DNA of 64,000 nt, from the NCBI GenBank assembly GCA_016713445.1, contig JADJPB010000014.1:124001-188000 (forward strand). The letters are read 5' to 3'. A model generated the notes under the pieces. The model was given only the letters and a program-made list of their open reading frames with translations, ran no database searches and was not told the DNA's origin. Made by a program: the position numbers and the translations under genes. Below, piece after piece: positions 17,483 to 26,268 of this stretch (position 1 is the stretch's first letter; each line of letters starts with the position of its first letter). The stretch comes from Bacteroidota bacterium. GTDB lineage: Bacteria; Bacteroidota; Bacteroidia; AKYH767-A; OLB10.

Positions 17483-18047
17483 TTGAAGTATCTAATTGTC
17501 GGATTAGGGAATATTGGTTTGGATTATGTCCATACCCGTCATAATATTGGTTTTGACGTGGTTGATGCTGTGGCAAGTTCTCTGGGTGCAACTTTCAAAA
17601 ACGATAAAAAAAGCCTGGGTAGCAGAAGCCAAGTATAAGGGTAGAGCGCTTTTCTTAGTAAAACCAACCACTTTTATGAACTTGAGTGGAGAAGCTGTAA
17701 GGTATTGGCTCACTTCATTGAAAATTTCTAAAGAAAATTTGTTAATTGTATCTGATGACCTTGCTTTACCTTTTGGTTCGCTCAGATTAAAGCCTTCTGG
17801 AGGTGCTGCAGGCCATAATGGATTAACTAGTATTATCGAATGTCTTCAAACTGACCAGTTTGCACGACTTAGATTTGGGATTGGTTCCGATTTCCCCAAA
17901 GGTCGCCAATCTGATTATGTGTTAGGAAAATGGACCTCTGAAGAGGGAGGGCTTCTTCTCGAAAAGATTAATATGGCGTCAGATATTGTGAAAAGTTTCT
18001 CTTCAATCGGTATTCAGTCGACGATGAACTTATTTAATAATAAGTAA
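17483..18047 (+). CDS. pth: Peptidyl-tRNA hydrolase
   Basis: Frees peptidyl-tRNAs that drop off ribosomes. KYLIVGLGNIGLDYVHTRHN has the catalytic His (HTRHN). Then come PTTFMNLSGEAV, LLIVSDDLALPFG with the catalytic Asp, GGAAGHNGLTSI and ARLRFGIG. The likely start is TTG 17483, giving (M)KYLIVGLGN. An in-frame GTG at 17462 is the alternative, as no ATG is available. A frame break in the A7 run near 17605 splits FKNDKK from AWVAEAKYKG. Joined length is about 187 residues, normal. Essential in most bacteria, so the break is probably an error. Confidence 0.92.
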
Positions 18048-18092
18048 CGGCAAGGTATTTGTAAAGTTTATAATATCTAAAAACCAGTACTC

Positions 18093-18452
18093 ATGAAAAA
18101 TATTTTTTACACTTCTATGCTCGTAACCTTAGTGTCCCTGACCATGACTCCTGTCCTGGCTCAAAATAGTTTTGGTGATTTAAGAATTTCTCCTTCTCAA
18201 AAAGAAACTACAATTTCTATGTTCCCTTTGCCTACTGATGGTGTTTTGCACATAGCATTTAATAAGACGATAACGGATTCACCCTCTATTTTAGTATATG
18301 ATATGATTGGAAATTTAGTAGAGCATGTAAATGTGGATCGTGAAAACGCATCTTCGTTTACAATTAACCTCACCGGAAAGAAAGCAGGTTTTATTTTGTA
18401 AAAGTTCAAACGGATACAGAAACCTTTTCGCGCCGAATTACAGTAAAGCAAT
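18093..18452 (+). CDS. Small secreted protein with T9SS sorting domain
   Basis: About 119 residues joined. A signal peptide (MKNIFYTSMLVTLVSLTMTP, cleaved near VLAQ) is followed almost at once by a type A sorting domain: TISMFPLPTDGVLHIAF, ILVYDMIGNLVEHVNVD and, after a frame break near 18393, AGFYFVKVQTDTETFSRRITV. There is almost no cargo region, so the mature secreted part would be very short. The protein is probably carried by the type IX system. The strong terminator at 18473 follows. Confidence 0.75.
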
Positions 18453-18472
18453 AAAAAAATATAATTTAAAAA

Positions 18473-18505
18473 AAAAGCTGCTTCCATGGAAGCAGCTTTT
18501 TTTTT
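18473..18505. terminator. Bidirectional rho-independent terminator
   Basis: Perfect inverted repeat, AAAGCTGCTTCC and GGAAGCAGCTTT around a central AT, flanked by A and T runs on both sides. It can end the + strand small T9SS gene and the - strand T9SS gene starting its 3' end at 18545. Confidence 0.92.
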
Positions 18506-18544
18506 AATAGAAAACTTAAGGAAAGTTATCTATTAATGGGGTTA

Positions 18545-19730
18545 CTATTGTTTAATTAATTTCTTAGTAGCAATTCCTTCATTGCTGATAAATCGAATAA
18601 AGTAAACTCCTTTCGCTAAAGACTTGGTATCAATTGTAGCATTTACTAAATTGTTCTTTTGCTCTTTGTATACTACCTGACCCACCATGTTAACAATTTC
18701 TACATTGATGTTTTGTGCGATAGAACTATTTTGTACTGTGATTAAATCAGTAAATGGATTAGGATATACAGAGAAATCTTTCGCATTGATTTCATTGATT
18801 CCTGTAGAAAGTGCGTTAACAGTAAATGAAAATGCTCCAATAGCTCCACTGAATCCATCAATCATAATATAATAATTGACTCCACCTGTTAAAGATGCAG
18901 TATCAGCCCAAGGTGTGCCTGGAATTGCTCCTTCTAAACAGTCAACATAAACTAATGGATCAACACAGGTAGGAGCATTAAATAATCCTAACCAAAGGCT
19001 AGATCCCCCAGAAAGAGGAGCATCAGATGCGAATTCATAATCACCAGAAACTGCTGGAGTAAATGAATACCATAAAGTATTGTTCGGAAGGCTACATGCA
19101 AAACCTGAACCTACTACATCTGCATCACGCTCATCAGTAGCACTCGCATAAGTTGTATTTTCAGAATACATAGTACCTACAGTGACTGGAATTGCGTTAC
19201 ATATTGAATCATTGGCAGGTGCAGGGAAAGGAGTGCAATTAGTGATGGATGAAGCATTGTTTAACTTGATGGCCGACGATCCAATAGCTACACTTCCTAG
19301 GTTTAAACAGTTATTGTCCGCATCATATACGATGAAGTATTTACCGCTGTAAGGCGCGATAAAATTTAAACTGTTAGGACATGCCGCTGCAACATAGGCT
19401 CCAGCAATGATGTTTCCTTGTCCGCCTGTTCCACCTGTTGAATCAACAATGGTTAATGATGCAGGACTTGCTGTACAACTATCTGTATAAATTGTGATGT
19501 CAGAACCAGCAATTAAATTTACAAAATAACCGTCCCCATCATAATATTGCCATCCCGCTCTAGTAAATAATGTGTCATGACCTATACACATAAATCCAGT
19601 ATAAGGCGTAGCAGGGGCAGAAGGCTCAGCCCAAGCGGAAGGAACATAAGTGGCTTGTGGAGTACATTGACTGTAAGCCTCCATTCCAATGAATAATGTA
19701 ATTAAAGCAATAAGGGTAAATTTTTTTCAT
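18545..19730 (-). CDS. T9SS-exported multidomain protein (unknown function)
   Basis: About 394 residues. The signal peptide is recovered only across a frame break in an A7 run near 19722: ATG 19730, then KKFTLIALITLFIGMEAYSQ. A first beta-rich domain is followed by a pre-peptidase-like beta domain (NDSICNAIPVTVGTMYSENT, NTLWYSFTPAVSGDYEF and NYYIMIDGFSGAIGAF, the pattern of bacterial pre-peptidase C-terminal domains). At the end is a type A sorting domain (FSVYPNPFTDLITVQN, VYFIRFISNEG, KLIKQ). No catalytic motif is visible. It probably ends up on the cell surface or is secreted. Confidence 0.8.
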
Positions 19731-20191
19731 GCTATTTCAGTGTTTTTTGATTTGAATGGCGAAGTTAAGCATATCAGTCGTTTTTTAGCCATTATAAATG
19801 TAAAAAATGTGATAGGTAGATGTTCAATATGGCAAATTCTAAAGATTCAAATCGTTTTATTTTCCAGTTGAGGAATTTACAAGTTTAGTATTCAATTTGC
19901 TAATGTGAATTTGACAGCTTTGCAGATGCCGCATTCACTTAATTTTTTAGGGTCCTGATGGTTGGTCCTTAAAGCAGTAATTGATATTGTTGTTAAACGA
20001 AAGCTAGTGTTGGTTAACCACATACGTAAAGATTAATCGATTACTTAACGGACCTCTCATCCCGGCAAAAGTTTCGAAATGCAATTTTCATATCAAAAGA
20101 CAATTGTAGTATGCACCTAGCTTCTTACCAGTTTTATAGGTTGCATTGCTTCAACTAAAAAAATCCTTTGCAGAATTAACGAAAGTTGAAT
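19731..20191. other. Intergenic region between aspS and the T9SS gene
   Basis: About 460 bases without a gene. It contains the upstream region of the - strand T9SS gene and the downstream region of aspS. I see no tRNA, convincing terminator or repeat in it. Confidence 0.5.
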
Positions 20192-21943
20192 TTAATCCGA
20201 ATGGGTTGTGTTTATTCCAAGTTCTTTCAATTGATCTGCATGAATAGTTGATGGCGCATCAATCATCACATCTCTTCCCGAGTTGTTTTTTGGGAAAGCA
20301 ATGAAATCACGAATGCTCTCTGAACCTCCAAAAAGAGAACAAAGTCGGTCGAAGCCAAATGCAATTCCTCCATGTGGAGGTGCTCCGTATTCAAAGGCAG
20401 TCATTAAAAAACCGAATTGCGCTTGCGCCTCTTCATCTGTAAATCCTAGAATGCTAAACATTTTTTCTGCAATTCTTTGTTGAAGATGCGAATACTCCCC
20501 ACCACCCACTTCAACTCCATTAATAACCATGTCGTAAGCGTTGGCACGGATCATTCCAGGATCCGTATCTAATAATGAAATATCTTCCATCAAAGGAGAA
20601 GTAAAAGGATGATGCATCGCAAAGAAACGAGATGCATCTTCACTGTATTCTAACAATGGAAAATCCACGACCCATAAACATTGATATTTATCTTTATTGC
20701 GCAATCCTAATCGAGTTCCCATCTCTAAACGTAACTCATTTAATGCTTTTCGGGTTTTGTTGGGTTCTCCTGCCATGATCATTAATAAGTCGCCCGGTTC
20801 AGCATTGAACACATCTGCCCATTTATTTAATTCTTCCGTGGAATAAAATTTATCAACTGTCGACTTAATACTTCCATCAGCTCCTATTTTCGCATATACA
20901 ATGCCGTTAGCTCCCACTTGGGGGCGCTTTACAAATTCAATCAATTCATCCGTTTGCTTTCTGGAATATTCCGCACATCCCTTCGCACAAATTCCAACTA
21001 CTAATTCGGCATCGTCAAATACTTTGAATCCTTTTCCTTTTACCACTTCATTCAATTCGCAAAAACGCATTTCAAATCGTGTATCAGGTTTGTCGCATCC
21101 ATAGTATTTCATTGCATCAGCATAGGTCATTCGTGGTAATTCACCGATGTCGATCCCTTTTACGGTTTTGAAAAGATGACGAACCAGTCCTTCAAAAGTT
21201 TGTAGAATGTCTTCTCTTTCTATAAAACTCATCTCGCAGTCAATCTGTGTAAATTCGGGTTGACGATCCGCTCTTAAATCCTCGTCGCGGAAACATTTAA
21301 CGATCTGATAATAACGATCAAATCCAGCTACCATCAACAGTTGCTTAAAAGTTTGTGGGGACTGAGGTAAGGCATAAAATTGCCCCTGATTCATCCTTGA
21401 TGGAACTACAAAATCGCGAGCACCTTCAGGGGTAGATTTAATAAGAACGGGTGTCTCGACCTCTAAAAATAATTGCTTGTCGAGATAATTTCGAGTTTCA
21501 ATCGCCATGCGGTGGCGCAATTCTAAGTTCGCACGAACACTACTTCGTCTAAGGTCGAGGTAGCGGTATTTCATACGGATATCATCTCCGCCATCGGTGT
21601 TTTCTTCAATGGTGAATGGTGGCGTGATGGCCGCATTGAGCACTTCAAGTTTTGTAACGATGATCTCAATTTCTCCAGTTGGCATTTTGAGGTTTTTACT
21701 CTCCCGCTCTTTTACTGTTCCATGAACTTTGATGACATATTCGCGACTAACCTCTCGGGCTGCTTCACACATGGGCGCATTGCTTTCCATATTAAATGCA
21801 AGTTGAGTAAGTCCGTAGCGATCTCGTAAGTCTATGAAAGTCATGCCGCCTAGGTCTCTGGAACGTTGCACCCATCCACATAAAATTACTTCTTTTCCAA
21901 TGTCGCTATTTCGCAGTTCCCCGCAAGTATGTGATCTAAACAT
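20192..21943 (-). CDS. aspS: Aspartyl-tRNA synthetase
   Basis: 583 residues, unbroken, bacterial-type class II enzyme that charges tRNA-Asp. It has an N-terminal OB-fold anticodon domain (GKEVILCGWVQRSRDLGGMTFIDLRD), motif 2 (YYQIVKCFRDEDLRADRQPEFTQ, with FRDEDLR), the inserted GAD domain around residues 290-420 and motif 3 (GGIAFGFDRL). The start MFRSHTCGELRNSDIG is typical. The upstream region has a TTTG and a TAAATTCG at slightly short spacing (17 bases), a weak promoter candidate. It is divergent from porZ. Confidence 0.97.
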   Translation of the reverse strand: MFRSHTCGELRNSDIGKEVILCGWVQRSRDLGGMTFIDLRDRYGLTQLAFNMESNAPMCEAAREVSREYVIKVHGTVKERESKNLKMPTGEIEIIVTKLEVLNAAITPPFTIEENTDGGDDIRMKYRYLDLRRSSVRANLELRHRMAIETRNYLDKQLFLEVETPVLIKSTPEGARDFVVPSRMNQGQFYALPQSPQTFKQLLMVAGFDRYYQIVKCFRDEDLRADRQPEFTQIDCEMSFIEREDILQTFEGLVRHLFKTVKGIDIGELPRMTYADAMKYYGCDKPDTRFEMRFCELNEVVKGKGFKVFDDAELVVGICAKGCAEYSRKQTDELIEFVKRPQVGANGIVYAKIGADGSIKSTVDKFYSTEELNKWADVFNAEPGDLLMIMAGEPNKTRKALNELRLEMGTRLGLRNKDKYQCLWVVDFPLLEYSEDASRFFAMHHPFTSPLMEDISLLDTDPGMIRANAYDMVINGVEVGGGEYSHLQQRIAEKMFSILGFTDEEAQAQFGFLMTAFEYGAPPHGGIAFGFDRLCSLFGGSESIRDFIAFPKNNSGRDVMIDAPSTIHADQLKELGINTTHSD

Positions 21944-22083
21944 GTTTATTGATTATAAGGCTACGAATTTAGTAGGAATATCGCTATTCAAAGGGGAAAA
22001 TATGAATTCTTTACTTGGTATTTATGATCTTTGGCAAAACAATAATTAACTGTAGCTTGAGTTATTATACCTCTGAGATTATT

Positions 22084-24399
22084 ATGAATCGAATACTTGC
22101 TCTATTACTTGTGTTGTCCTTTTCCATTCACGATACGTTAAATGCCCAGTCATTGTCCATCGGGTCTTGGCGCGAACATCTTCCATATTTACAAGGAAAA
22201 GTAGTGGCGAGTGCAGGTTCTCGTATTTTTTGTGCCACAGATGATGGACTCTTCTCTTTTGAGAAAAATGATAATAGCATCAATCGATTTTCGAAATTGA
22301 ATGGATTGAATGACTTTGGGATGAGTTCGGTGGTGTATTCGGATGCTTATCAGATGCTCATCATTGCTTATAACAATACCAATATCGATTTATTAAGTGA
22401 CAATAATCAAGTGTTAAATCTTAGTGACATAAAGAGAAAAAATATTCCGGGAAGTAAACAAATTAATCATTTAAGTGTGGAAGGTCGTTATGTTTATTTT
22501 TCATGTGGATTCGGAATCGTGGTGTTGGATTTGCTTCGAAAGGAAATTAAGGAAACTTATTTTATTTCGAGTGCAAGCGTGCATCCTGAAGTGATGGACG
22601 TAGCCATTAATGGAAATGATATTTATGCTGTAACAGATGATGGTGTTTATCAAGCACAGCTGAATAATCCCTTCATTGCAAATTATACAGCTTGGACAAA
22701 AATTTTAAGTGATACTGGGAATGTGGGTGTGTTTAATCGTGCAGTGTATTTTAATAATAAATTGATCGTAAATTATTCACGGACCAATTCAGATACAATG
22801 ATGGCCTGGAATGGATCCTGGGGCAATTCTTTACCCGCAGAAATGATTACATCTACACTTAAACGTAGTCTTCGTACCGAAAACGGTAAATTGTACATGA
22901 CTATTTCATCCGGCTTATTGGTCTTTGATCAAAATCTCAATGTTATTCGTAATGTAGATGGTAGTGTAGTGCCAAATCCTGATTTTAATGACGGTGTAGA
23001 GGATAATAATGGTGTTGCCTGGATTGGAGATAAAACGCGAGGGTTGATAAAAGTAAATGCTTTGTCGTATGATGTTGTTTTACCAAAAGGACCTAACAAT
23101 TCTCGTTGTGCTGCAATGCAAGTGGTTGATGATAAATTATGGGTTGTACATGGTCCAAGGACAAAGGCTTGGCTAAATGCTTATCAATACGACGGGTTTT
23201 CCGAATATGAAAATGGTACTTGGATTACCTATGATGGAAAATCTGCAGCAACGCCTTTTTTTCCTCAGTATAATTTTTTTGATGCAGTGTCACTTGCTGT
23301 CGATCCTTCCAATAAAAATCATTTGTACATTAGTTCTGGTGGATCGGGTTTAATTGAATTTAAAGATGGTCAAGTCCTAAATAGATATGACACGTCTAAT
23401 TCTACAATAACAGCACAAATTGGAAATACGACCCAATTCAAAGTGCATGGCATAGCACTCGACCAAAATCACAATTTATGGATTTCTAATGCCGGAGTGA
23501 AAAATGTTTTGAGTGTTTTAAAGACGGACGGAACCTGGAAGACTTTTAATTTTCCTGGAAAAATAAATGCACAAGCGAAAACAGGAGATTTGATTGTCGA
23601 TAATAATGGATACATATGGACCACCATTTTTGAAAACGTGGGCGGGAATGATGGAATTCTAGTGTTTAATCCGAACTATACAATAGATAATACCTTAGAT
23701 GATAAATACGACGTGGTCGATTTTGCATCAAATAGAATTCGAGCCTTAGCTTTGGATAAGGAAGGTACCGTTTGGGTAGGTACAGAAACGGGAATTTATT
23801 TATTCTATCCACCGTCTCTTTCACCACAACAGATTTTGATTCGTCAAGATAATACTTATCAATATTTGTTAGCAGCGGAAGTAGTAACAGCAATTGCAGT
23901 TGATGGTGCCAACAGAAAATGGGTAGGAACAGAAACGGGTGGAGTATATCTGTTTTCTCCTGATGGACAAAGTCAAGTGAATCATTTTACAATTGAAAAT
24001 AGTCCACTGTTTTCAAATAATATTAATTCTATTGCCATCAATGGTAAATCAGGCGAAGTGTATATTGGGACAGATAAAGGATTGATGAGTTATCAAAGTG
24101 ATGCGATTGAACCCAATGAGGATGTAAAGGGTTGTGATGACATTGTTGTTTATCCAAACCCTGTAAGAAATGACTACGACGGACCCATAGCTATAAAAGG
24201 ATTGGTGCCAAATGGAGTGGTGAAAATTACCGATGTAAGTGGAGGACTCGTCTTTCAAACTACCTCTCTAGGTACACAAGCTATTTGGAATGGCCGAAAT
24301 TTAAAAGGAGAAAAGGTTGCCACAGGTGTTTATCTTGTTTTTTCTTCAGATGACACTAGCGAAAATAAATGCGTCACTAAGTTGATGTATTTTAAATAA
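22084..24399 (+). CDS. porZ: PorZ-like T9SS protein (two beta-propellers plus sorting domain)
   Basis: 772 residues from ATG 22084 (MNRILALLLVLSFSIHDTLN, with a signal peptide ending NAQS). The upstream in-frame ATG at 22015 would put 23 extra residues before the signal, so I reject it. The opening IGSWREHLPYLQGKVVASAG and the repeated propeller blades (DDGLFSFEKND, TDDGVYQAQL, GTETGIYLFYPP, GTDKGLMSYQS) match PorZ, a surface component of the type IX attachment complex that helps deliver anionic LPS to cargo. A C-terminal sorting domain (IVVYPNPVRNDYDGPIAIKG) ends the protein. Unbroken. Gene symbol given by architecture, not by experiment. Confidence 0.82.
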   Translation: MNRILALLLVLSFSIHDTLNAQSLSIGSWREHLPYLQGKVVASAGSRIFCATDDGLFSFEKNDNSINRFSKLNGLNDFGMSSVVYSDAYQMLIIAYNNTNIDLLSDNNQVLNLSDIKRKNIPGSKQINHLSVEGRYVYFSCGFGIVVLDLLRKEIKETYFISSASVHPEVMDVAINGNDIYAVTDDGVYQAQLNNPFIANYTAWTKILSDTGNVGVFNRAVYFNNKLIVNYSRTNSDTMMAWNGSWGNSLPAEMITSTLKRSLRTENGKLYMTISSGLLVFDQNLNVIRNVDGSVVPNPDFNDGVEDNNGVAWIGDKTRGLIKVNALSYDVVLPKGPNNSRCAAMQVVDDKLWVVHGPRTKAWLNAYQYDGFSEYENGTWITYDGKSAATPFFPQYNFFDAVSLAVDPSNKNHLYISSGGSGLIEFKDGQVLNRYDTSNSTITAQIGNTTQFKVHGIALDQNHNLWISNAGVKNVLSVLKTDGTWKTFNFPGKINAQAKTGDLIVDNNGYIWTTIFENVGGNDGILVFNPNYTIDNTLDDKYDVVDFASNRIRALALDKEGTVWVGTETGIYLFYPPSLSPQQILIRQDNTYQYLLAAEVVTAIAVDGANRKWVGTETGGVYLFSPDGQSQVNHFTIENSPLFSNNINSIAINGKSGEVYIGTDKGLMSYQSDAIEPNEDVKGCDDIVVYPNPVRNDYDGPIAIKGLVPNGVVKITDVSGGLVFQTTSLGTQAIWNGRNLKGEKVATGVYLVFSSDDTSENKCVTKLMYFK

Positions 24400-24428
24400 A
24401 TAAAATGAAGTTTCGGTATTTCTGAGAC

Positions 24429-24464
24429 AAAAAAAAGGCATTCCTCCTTTGAGAAAATGCCTTT
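24429..24464 (-). terminator. Rho-independent terminator
   Basis: AAAGGCATT and AATGCCTTT pair around a short loop. On the - strand the stem is followed by a T8 run, fitting the end of the small membrane-protein gene that starts its 3' end at 24483. It may also stop porZ transcripts from the other side. Confidence 0.8.
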
Positions 24465-24482
24465 GTAATGACTTTAATTAAT

Positions 24483-24665
24483 TTATCCTTTCTTAGCCAT
24501 GAAGTTGTCACCGCCACGTTTTACTTTTGCATCGTACCAAAGCCAATAAATAACTCCTATGGTAATGGTTAATCCAAAAAACCAATTAGCTAATGCGCCA
24601 AAACTTGGAAGTATAGGGAAGATGGATTCTGCAGCAGTTGCAATTCCTTTAAAGATAGCAGTCAT
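24483..24665 (-). CDS. Small membrane protein, DUF6341-like
   Basis: 60 residues with one clear membrane helix (FGLTITIGVIYWLWY) after an amphipathic N-terminus, and a polar end (DAKVKRGGDNFMAKKG). In many Bacteroidota a short protein of this shape, DUF6341, is encoded next to a DUF6427 membrane protein, as here (divergent, 55 bases apart). The function is unknown. The -33/-7 promoter at 24685-24715 and the terminator at 24429 support a separate short transcript. Confidence 0.6.
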   Translation of the reverse strand: MTAIFKGIATAAESIFPILPSFGALANWFFGLTITIGVIYWLWYDAKVKRGGDNFMAKKG

Positions 24666-24684
24666 TTTTTCGTTTAATTTGTTG

Positions 24685-24715
24685 CAAATTTATAGAAAAT
24701 TATCACTGAATAAAA
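24685..24715 (-). promoter_or_regulatory. Bacteroidota-type promoter for the small membrane-protein gene
   Basis: Read on the - strand: TTTT (24715-24712), 19 bases, TAAATTTG (24692-24685). The -7 element matches TAnnTTTG exactly, and the -33 differs from TTTG by one base. It lies about 20 bases before the start codon at 24665. Confidence 0.6.
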
Positions 24716-24720
24716 TTTAA

Positions 24721-25702
24721 ATGCTAATACAAAGCTTTCGCACCACACAAATTTTCCCATTAGTGATACTGATCATTTTATCAGCTGCTATGTGGTTTGT
24801 TTCAAAATCAGGTACTTATGGAATAGTTGGTGAAACAGGTATGCCTCTTTATGACCTGGTTGTTAGAACTTTAGCTTTTTTGCCGGTTGGACTTACTACG
24901 ATTGTTGCGTTTCTTTTATTTACAAGTCAAGCCATTCATATTAATCACGTTGTGAATAAACACGAAGTGCTCTATAAACAATCTTGGCTTCCGGCCTTGA
25001 TGTATTTAATTGTCGCTGGCTTGTTTCCTCCTTTTTTATCAATTCATCCAATCTTGTTTGTAAATAGTCTACTCATTTTTGTATTTGACAAACTTTTCTC
25101 ACTTTATAAAAACCAATCACCGTTGGCCCTGTCGTTTGATGGTGCATTTTTGTTGTCAATGACAGCGTTGTTTTATCTGCCTGCTGTTTTTTTATTCGTC
25201 TTTTATATTCTTTGTATTTTGATCCTGCGCCCTTTTTCATGGCGTTTGTGGATCGTTAGTTTTATGGGATTGTTTCTTCCTTTCTTTTTTGCTTTTTTCT
25301 TTTATTTCTGGAATGATGAACTAATGTCATTTTACGAATATGTGTTTGTGTCAGGAATTAATAGGAAGATTGATTTATCACATATATTTAATGTAAAGTA
25401 TGTATTAAGTGTAGTAATCGTTGGAGGATTGTTTGTGCTTTCTTTGCTAAAACTTCAAACAAATTATTTTAAAAATGTGACGAAGTCAAGATTGATACAA
25501 CAACTGCTCGTCCTACTAATTCCCATCGGCATTTTGTCAGTGCTTTTTTCAAGAGATGAGTCTTTGTACCGTTATAGTATTATTGCGCTTCCCGTTTCTA
25601 TATACCTCGCCTATTATTTTTGAGTGGCAAAAGAAATGGGTGATGGAAGTGATGTTTTTGCTTTTATGTGCTAGCTGGATTTACAATTATTTTGTAATCT
25701 AA
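24721..25702 (+). CDS. DUF6427-like integral membrane protein
   Basis: About 326 residues with 8-10 membrane segments, for example VILIILSAAMWFV, LAFLPVGLTTIVAFLLF, LFVNSLLIFVF and FVFYILCILILRPFSWRLW. The polar loop EYVFVSGINRKIDLSHIFNV lies late in the protein. It resembles the DUF6427 family of Bacteroidota; function unknown. A frame break near 25618 (YYF then EWQKKWVMEVMFLLLCASW) extends it to a stop at 25702. The start at 24721 has no visible ribosome binding site. Confidence 0.7.
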
Positions 25703-25717
25703 AAACAGTATAGTGAT

Positions 25718-26212
25718 CTAAGCCTCATAAGCTATTAAAAAGGCTTTATGCTCATCTGGACTTATTACGATAGGAAGTTTGTTTTTCCTTTCAATAAGGA
25801 TAAAATTATTTCTTCTGCTACAAAACCAAATCATGGATCCAATGTGTTTGGTATAATACCGACCAGTATATCCGAAAAGTCCACCATTGCCAAAAGTTCG
25901 AACGGGCCAAGCCATATCGTGCTTAGAGGGAATTCGAAGCGCTTTGATATCATCTTTTAAAATGATTTTATCGCCAAGCATTCGCGATATTCTAATGTTT
26001 CCATTTTCAATGCTGTATTTTAATGGACGATAAAAGTAAAACACGACGCAGAGAAGTAGAAGTAAAAGGCTACTAAAAAGCAAGGCAAAATGTATGCGTT
26101 GGTCAATAATGAATTCGCCAAAATAAAAGATGATTACTCCAGCAAGAGCAAAAGCAATTACTACGGAGGTGATAATAATTGAAAATTTATCTCTGCTGAG
26201 TGTAAATTCCAT
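25718..26212 (-). CDS. Membrane protein with bacterial PH-like domain
   Basis: 164 residues. Two membrane helices (IIITSVVIAFALAGVIIFYF and ALLFSSLLLLLLCVVFYFYR) are followed by a PH-like beta domain: PLKYSIENGNIRISRMLG, IILKDDIKALRI, GNGGLFGYTGRYYTKHIG and FILIERKNKLPIVISPDEH. The GLFGYxGxY stretch is typical of bacterial PH-domain proteins. Function unknown. It is convergent with the DUF6427-like gene, 15 bases apart. Confidence 0.75.
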   Translation of the reverse strand: MEFTLSRDKFSIIITSVVIAFALAGVIIFYFGEFIIDQRIHFALLFSSLLLLLLCVVFYFYRPLKYSIENGNIRISRMLGDKIILKDDIKALRIPSKHDMAWPVRTFGNGGLFGYTGRYYTKHIGSMIWFCSRRNNFILIERKNKLPIVISPDEHKAFLIAYEA

Positions 26213-26268
26213 AAATTATTTATTAGTTTTTAGCGCCGTTATAAATCTTTAGTAACATTTCATTGGTT

